Assembly: GCA_036653215.1 (NCBI GenBank)
Contig: JAVVUK010000056.1
Coordinates: 1 to 10,821 of the forward strand
Origin: JADFUS01 sp036653215
GTDB lineage: Bacteria > Bacteroidota > Bacteroidia > Bacteroidales > Rikenellaceae
Direction: 5' to 3'
DNA: 10,821 nucleotides
Shown here: piece after piece, positions 7,404-10,821 of the stretch
Numbering within the stretch: the stretch's first letter is position 1
Layout: every line of letters starts with the position of its first letter
Position numbers and translations under genes: made by a program
Notes under the pieces: model-generated
Databases searched by the model: none
Told to the model about the DNA's origin: nothing
What the model saw: the letters and a program-made list of their open reading frames with translations, nothing else

Positions 7404-7424
7404 AAAAATTTATAATTATCTTCA
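7394..7424 (+). promoter_or_regulatory. Weak candidate promoter for katA
   Basis: TTTG at 7394-7397, 19 nt of spacer, then TATCTTCA at 7417-7424, which fits TAnnTTTG with two mismatches. A weak -7 element is compatible with an activator-dependent gene. No clear four-part OxyR site could be drawn. A start near 7431 would leave a leader of about 60 nt. Confidence 0.3.
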
Positions 7425-7489
7425 CACCGAATAGAAGACGTTATAGTTTCCTGTTTTTAACAACGATAAACCTCTAAAAATCAACTTGT

Positions 7490-8950
7490 ATGGATAATAA
7501 GAAATTAACATCATCAAATGGTCGTCCAATAGCAGACAACCAAAATACACAAACCGCTGGGGTACGTGGTCCTGTAATGATGCAAGACCCATGGTTTATG
7601 GAGAAGCTTGCACACTTTGATCGTGAGGTGATCCCTGAAAGACGTATGCACGCTAAAGGCTCTGGTGCTTATGGGACTTTTACTGTCACAAATGATATCA
7701 CAAAATATACTCGTGCTGCAATATTTAGCAAAGTAGGTAAAAAGACCGATTGCTTCGTTCGTTTTTCTACCGTTGCCGGAGAACGTGGAGCTGCAGATGC
7801 AGAACGTGACATTCGTGGTTTTGCAATGAAATTTTATACCGAAGAGGGAAACTGGGATTTAGTAGGAAATAATACTCCTGTTTTCTTTTTGCGTGATCCT
7901 CTGAAATTTCCAGATCTTAATCATGCTGTAAAACGTGACCCTAAAACAAACTTGCGTAGCGCAGACAACAACTGGGACTTTTGGACTCTTCTTCCTGAGG
8001 CTCTACACCAAGTGACAATCACCATGTCAGATCGTGGTATCCCTGCTTCGTATCGTCATATGCACGGATTTGGAAGTCATACATATAGCTTTATAGATGC
8101 AAATAACAAGAGGACATGGGTTAAGTTTCACCTTAAGACATTACAAGGGATCAAAAACTTGACTGACGCTGAGGCGGAAGCTCTTATAGCTAAAGATCGT
8201 GAGTCGCACCAAAGAGACCTTTTTGATGCTATTGAACGTGGCGATTTCCCAAAATGGCAATTCCAAATACAACTCATGACAGAAAAAGAGGCTGAAGAAT
8301 ATCGCATCAACCCTTTTGACTTGACAAAAGTATGGTCACATAGCGAGTTTCCTCTACACGATGTAGGTGTCTTAGAGCTTAACCGTAACCCTGAAAACTA
8401 CTTTGCCGAAGTTGAACAATCGGCATTTAACCCTATGAATATTGTTGAGGGCATAGGCTTTTCTCCCGACAAGATGTTGCAAGGTCGTCTTTTCTCATAC
8501 GGAGATGCACAACGCTATCGTTTAGGGGTTAACCACAATGAGATCCCTGTCAATAAGCCACGCTGTCCTTTCCATGCTTTCCATCGTGACGGTCAGATGC
8601 GCACTGATGGTAATTATGGATCTGCAAAGGGCTATGAGCCAAATAGCTTTGGTGAATGGGTAGATTCTCCAGAAAAGAAAGAGCCTCCTATGAAGACTTA
8701 TGGCGATGCTTTTAACTATAACGAACGTGAGTACGACGAAGACTATTATAGTCAACCGGGCGATCTTTTCCGTTTGATGACAAAGGCTCAACAACAAGTG
8801 CTTTTTGAAAATACAGCTCGTCAACTTGGTGGAGCACAATTGTTTATACAACAACGTCATGTGCGTAACTGTTATAAGGCGGATGTTGCTTATGGCGGTG
8901 GTGTAGCTAAAGCACTCGGCATATCTCTTGACGAAGCTCTAAAAGCATAA
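7490..8950 (+). CDS. katA: Monofunctional haem catalase, small-subunit type
   Basis: Converts hydrogen peroxide to water and oxygen; a cytoplasmic haem b enzyme, normally tetrameric. The 486 residues fit clade 3 small-subunit catalases, with no C-terminal flavodoxin-like domain. The distal His is H54 in the active-site signature FDREVIPERRMHAKGSGA (43-60). The conserved Asn lies in VGNNTPVFF (125-133), and the proximal haem-ligand Tyr is Y337 in RLFSYGDAQRYRLG (333-346). RFSTVAGERGA (91-101) and the RHMHGFGSHTYS segment (189-200) are also typical. No signal peptide is present. Most Arg codons are CGT, which suggests adaptation for high expression. The start is the ATG at 7490, matching the usual N-terminus (LTSSNGRPIADNQNT). 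The gene is monocistronic: divergent from argS and ended by a strong hairpin. In Bacteroides, catalase is known to be induced by peroxide through OxyR; regulation here is inferred. Confidence 0.97.
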   Translation: MDNKKLTSSNGRPIADNQNTQTAGVRGPVMMQDPWFMEKLAHFDREVIPERRMHAKGSGAYGTFTVTNDITKYTRAAIFSKVGKKTDCFVRFSTVAGERGAADAERDIRGFAMKFYTEEGNWDLVGNNTPVFFLRDPLKFPDLNHAVKRDPKTNLRSADNNWDFWTLLPEALHQVTITMSDRGIPASYRHMHGFGSHTYSFIDANNKRTWVKFHLKTLQGIKNLTDAEAEALIAKDRESHQRDLFDAIERGDFPKWQFQIQLMTEKEAEEYRINPFDLTKVWSHSEFPLHDVGVLELNRNPENYFAEVEQSAFNPMNIVEGIGFSPDKMLQGRLFSYGDAQRYRLGVNHNEIPVNKPRCPFHAFHRDGQMRTDGNYGSAKGYEPNSFGEWVDSPEKKEPPMKTYGDAFNYNEREYDEDYYSQPGDLFRLMTKAQQQVLFENTARQLGGAQLFIQQRHVRNCYKADVAYGGGVAKALGISLDEALKA

Positions 8951-8964
8951 CTTCTATATCTCTC

Positions 8965-9008
8965 TAAAAGAGTGTCATTAAAACCAATGTTTTAATGACA
9001 CTCTTTTA
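8965..9008. terminator. Bidirectional terminator between katA and the DUF2284 gene
   Basis: A perfect 20-bp inverted repeat (8965-8984 pairing with 8989-9008) with a CAAT loop. The core is GAGTGTCATTAAAAC and its complement, flanked by AAAA/TTTT. On the plus strand it ends in CTCTTTTATTGTTTTG, and on the minus strand in CTCTTTTAGAG, so it can stop transcription from both sides. The TAA stop of the DUF2284 gene (9008-9006) lies wholly inside the stem. Confidence 0.9.
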
Positions 9009-9563
9009 TTGTTTTGTAAATAGTCCGCTCACTAAGGTGTAATATTCGGGCATTGCTCCGTTTTTGCTCCATTTCAAATCTATGCCTAATAGCTCGGAGG
9101 CGGTGCGTACTATGTCAAAGCCAAAAGCCTCTAAGGAGTAACGCATATCTTCTGGATGACGACACTGAAGGCTTCTTTTACGAGTACATTCTCTTTCGGC
9201 ACAACAATGACAGACTCCGGCAAAAAAAGCTCTACTATTTGGATTTGCACGTTCTAAATCTAAGAGATAAGAGTCAAGTTGTCGCCTCTCAGAAGAGATT
9301 ATCTCACTTTCTAATTTAATGTTACGATCTCGATCTTCACATTTATAGAAGCTCTTGTCGGGAGTGATTTTAGTCCCTATTATTGTTACAGTGTCATAAT
9401 TAGACATATACTCATCCACGTCAAAATCAAAAGGAGGACAACTCCAACAATGAGCATAACTATTACATTGACGACAAAATCCGATGAATTTATCGACATC
9501 ACGATAGATGCGTATGTATTTGTCAAGAGAGAGGGTTGCCTTTGTTGTGATGGTGTTATACAT
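9006..9563 (-). CDS. DUF2284 cysteine-rich, predicted metal-binding protein
   Basis: A 185-residue soluble protein of the DUF2284 family, predicted to bind metal but without an established function. Two Cys clusters are visible. The first is C30-x2-C33-x5-C39-x2-C42 followed by PP (the family's W-S-C-P-P motif). The second is A-G-x-C118-x-C120-C121-x4-C126-x7-C134-R-H-P-E, followed by the conserved M-R-x-S-L-E-A-F-G-F-D-I stretch (140-151). Ten cysteines in 185 residues suggest an Fe-S cluster or zinc; which one cannot be told from sequence. No signal peptide or membrane segment. It is transcribed alone, convergent with katA and divergent from lgt. The ATG at 9563 is chosen because it precedes the first folded segment and lies 17 nt after a -7 element. 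Confidence 0.88.
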   Translation of the reverse strand: MYNTITTKATLSLDKYIRIYRDVDKFIGFCRQCNSYAHCWSCPPFDFDVDEYMSNYDTVTIIGTKITPDKSFYKCEDRDRNIKLESEIISSERRQLDSYLLDLERANPNSRAFFAGVCHCCAERECTRKRSLQCRHPEDMRYSLEAFGFDIVRTASELLGIDLKWSKNGAMPEYYTLVSGLFTKQ

Positions 9564-9579
9564 ATTGTTTTTTATATCT

Positions 9580-9587
9580 CAAAATTA
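9580..9587 (-). promoter_or_regulatory. Putative -7 element for the DUF2284 gene
   Basis: Reads TAATTTTG on the minus strand, an exact TAnnTTTG match, ending 16 nt before the ATG. No TTTG lies at the expected 19-21 nt spacing; a TTTG at 9604-9601 is only 13 nt away. Moderate support only. Confidence 0.45.
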
Positions 9588-9660
9588 ATATTTATTCTGT
9601 CAAATCACCATAAAATGGGCAAGATAATTTTCCCTTCATAAAATTTAAACAGATTCTTAG

Positions 9661-9691
9661 TTGCACCATAAATAAAAAATAAGTAGATTTG
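9661..9691 (+). promoter_or_regulatory. Promoter of lgt
   Basis: TTG at 9661-9663, a 20-nt spacer, then TAGATTTG at 9684-9691 (exact TAnnTTTG). Transcription would begin near 9698, about 13 nt before the lgt ATG, a short leader like that of argS. Confidence 0.7.
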
Positions 9692-9710
9692 CGTATTAAA
9701 ATATCGAACT

Positions 9711-10544
9711 ATGATAAATTTGTTTGTGACATGGGATATTGACCCCGTGCTATTTACTATTTTTGGCTTTGAAATACGCTACTACTCCCTTGCATGGATG
9801 ATTGCCTTTATTCTGGGTACCATGTTGATGGGACGTATGATGAAGCGAGAATGGGGAAACGATAAGCTTTTAGATAGTATGTTTATGTACTATCTTATAG
9901 GTACTATCGTTGGTGCAAGGCTTGGTCACTGTCTGTTTTATGATCCTGAATATTATCTCACACATCCATTTCAGATACTCAACCTTAGAGAGGGAGGACT
10001 TGCAAGTCATGGTGGCACAATAGGTCTTATTGTGGCTATGTGGCTCTTTGGTCGTAAAAATAAAGTGCCTTTCCTTTGGGGAATAGATCGTATCGGAATT
10101 GCTGCTCCTTTGGTGGGTGGGCTCATAAGAATAGGAAACCTCTTTAATTCGGAGATCTTCGGCACAGAGACTTCTATGCCATGGGGCTTTCTTTTTGTGC
10201 GTTCGGGAGAGTGGCAACGTGAGTTTGCCCCTGCGGCGTGTCATCCGACACAAATATACGAGGCAATTCTCTATTTCGTGATATTCGCCATTCTGATTTT
10301 CCTATATTACAAGACTAATATCGCAACTCAAAAGCCGGGTGCTATGATAGGGTTGTCTCTAACGATGATATTTACAGGTCGAATCTTGATAGAGATGATA
10401 AAAAATGTGCAAGAGACTTTTGAGGCATCTATGGTTCTTAATATGGGGCAGATCCTCAGTATACCGTTTGTGGTGATTGGAGTTGTGGCGTTTATCCTTG
10501 CCATGAAAGGAGCTTTCAAATCGTCTATAATAACAAAGAAATAG
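9711..10544 (+). CDS. lgt: Prolipoprotein diacylglyceryl transferase
   Basis: Integral inner-membrane enzyme that moves a diacylglyceryl group from phosphatidylglycerol to the lipobox Cys of prolipoproteins, the first step of lipoprotein maturation. The 277 residues show about seven hydrophobic membrane segments. Conserved residues are present: R-Y-Y-S-L at 23-27, GARLGH at 68-73, SHGG at 99-102 (H100, equivalent to essential H103 of E. coli), the Lgt signature G-G-L-I-R-I-G-N-L-F-N-S-E-I-F-G at 136-151 (R140, equivalent to R143), HPTQIYE at 178-184, and R224 with E228 in the C-terminal helix. The ATG is placed 19 nt after a clear -7 element. Its stop is 4 nt before the next gene, so the two are probably co-transcribed. 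Confidence 0.96.
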   Translation: MINLFVTWDIDPVLFTIFGFEIRYYSLAWMIAFILGTMLMGRMMKREWGNDKLLDSMFMYYLIGTIVGARLGHCLFYDPEYYLTHPFQILNLREGGLASHGGTIGLIVAMWLFGRKNKVPFLWGIDRIGIAAPLVGGLIRIGNLFNSEIFGTETSMPWGFLFVRSGEWQREFAPAACHPTQIYEAILYFVIFAILIFLYYKTNIATQKPGAMIGLSLTMIFTGRILIEMIKNVQETFEASMVLNMGQILSIPFVVIGVVAFILAMKGAFKSSIITKK

Positions 10545-10548
10545 ATCT

Positions 10549-10821
10549 ATGACCGAAAATTTTGTAGAAAAAATAAACGATATTGTTTTTGATACCCTTG
10601 CACGTCGCTGTTCAGTGTATATAGAGGCGGTGGGGTCGCTTATGTTGTCTTCGGAAAATGTGTTGACAAAGGTTGATGGTAAGGTAAATTCATATCCTTA
10701 TTATAAAGTGACCTTTGTTCGTGGAGAGAGGTTTGGGATAGACCTAAAGGCACATTGCCTTTCAATTAGTGGCATAGATAAGAAAAATATAGATACTGTA
10801 TTTAGCAATTGGCTTTCAGAA
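10549..10821 (+). CDS. 5' part of an unrecognised gene downstream of lgt (runs off the window)
   Basis: An ATG 4 nt after the lgt stop opens a frame without stop through the remaining 91 codons. The translation begins MTENFVEKINDIVFDTLAR. A helical N-terminus (about 1-20) is followed by alternating hydrophobic strands: S-V-Y-I-E-A-V-G, Y-Y-K-V-T-F-V-R-G, and R-F-G-I-D-L-K-A-H. There is no signal peptide or membrane segment, so it is probably cytosolic. I do not recognise the family. The spacing, strand and absence of a terminator or promoter between make it a likely second gene of the lgt operon. Confidence 0.7.
   Translation, partial: MTENFVEKINDIVFDTLARRCSVYIEAVGSLMLSSENVLTKVDGKVNSYPYYKVTFVRGERFGIDLKAHCLSISGIDKKNIDTVFSNWLSE

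Noticed and set aside
7431..7446. OxyR-type site from ATAG half-sites at 7431 and 7443
   Set aside because: The half-sites are in direct orientation, 12 nt apart, without CTAT partners, so they do not meet the known ATAG-N7-CTAT pattern.
8522..8860. Minus-strand frame of 112 codons inside katA
   Set aside because: Antisense to a conserved catalase segment, no promoter or family signs.
9870..10253. Minus-strand frame of 127 codons inside lgt
   Set aside because: Antisense to the Lgt signature region; basic, low-complexity translation with no family signs.
1..10821. Mobile element, phage, CRISPR, toxin-antitoxin or defence system
   Set aside because: No transposase, integrase, repeat array, tRNA attachment site or defence domain was seen; every long frame is accounted for by housekeeping or single uncharacterised genes.

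Overview
The window looks like an ordinary chromosomal stretch of a bacterium of the phylum Bacteroidota, most likely order Bacteroidales. The DNA is AT-rich. Intergenic regions carry the Bacteroidota vegetative promoter form (TTTG about 19-21 nt before TAnnTTTG). Starts generally lack clear Shine-Dalgarno sequences. A DUF4251-type exported protein, a family mostly seen in Bacteroidota, sits at the left edge. I see no rRNA, tRNA, CRISPR array, insertion sequence or phage genes.

Layout. Left block, minus strand (3-1540): a ROK-family glucokinase-like gene followed by a small exported DUF4251-like protein. The kinase gene is interrupted by a 10-N assembly gap that probably hides more than 10 bases. 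Divergent from it (1688-3900, plus): a trans-polyprenyl diphosphate synthase overlapping by 4 nt a U32-family protein of the TrhP/RlhA type, probably an RNA hydroxylase with an Fe-S cluster. They end at a hairpin terminator shared with the next, convergent operon. Minus-strand operon (7307 down to 3971): argS, xseA and xseB, tightly packed, giving arginyl-tRNA synthetase and both subunits of exonuclease VII. Divergent from argS is katA (7490-8950), a small-subunit monofunctional haem catalase. Its 3' end converges on a DUF2284 cysteine-rich protein (9563-9006, minus) across a perfect 20-bp hairpin. The last block (9711 to the end, plus) is lgt, the prolipoprotein diacylglyceryl transferase, plus a 5' fragment of an unrecognised gene 4 nt downstream.

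The genes do not form a single pathway: they cover sugar phosphorylation, isoprenoid chain synthesis, RNA modification, translation, DNA repair, peroxide defence and lipoprotein maturation. The transcription logic is clear, with three divergent promoter regions alternating with two convergent ends that each use a bidirectional terminator. I did not find a convincing undescribed system. The items most worth a second look are the under-sized assembly gap in the kinase active-site region, the palindrome upstream of katA, the terminator/stop-codon overlaps, and the uncharacterised DUF2284, DUF4251 and right-edge genes.
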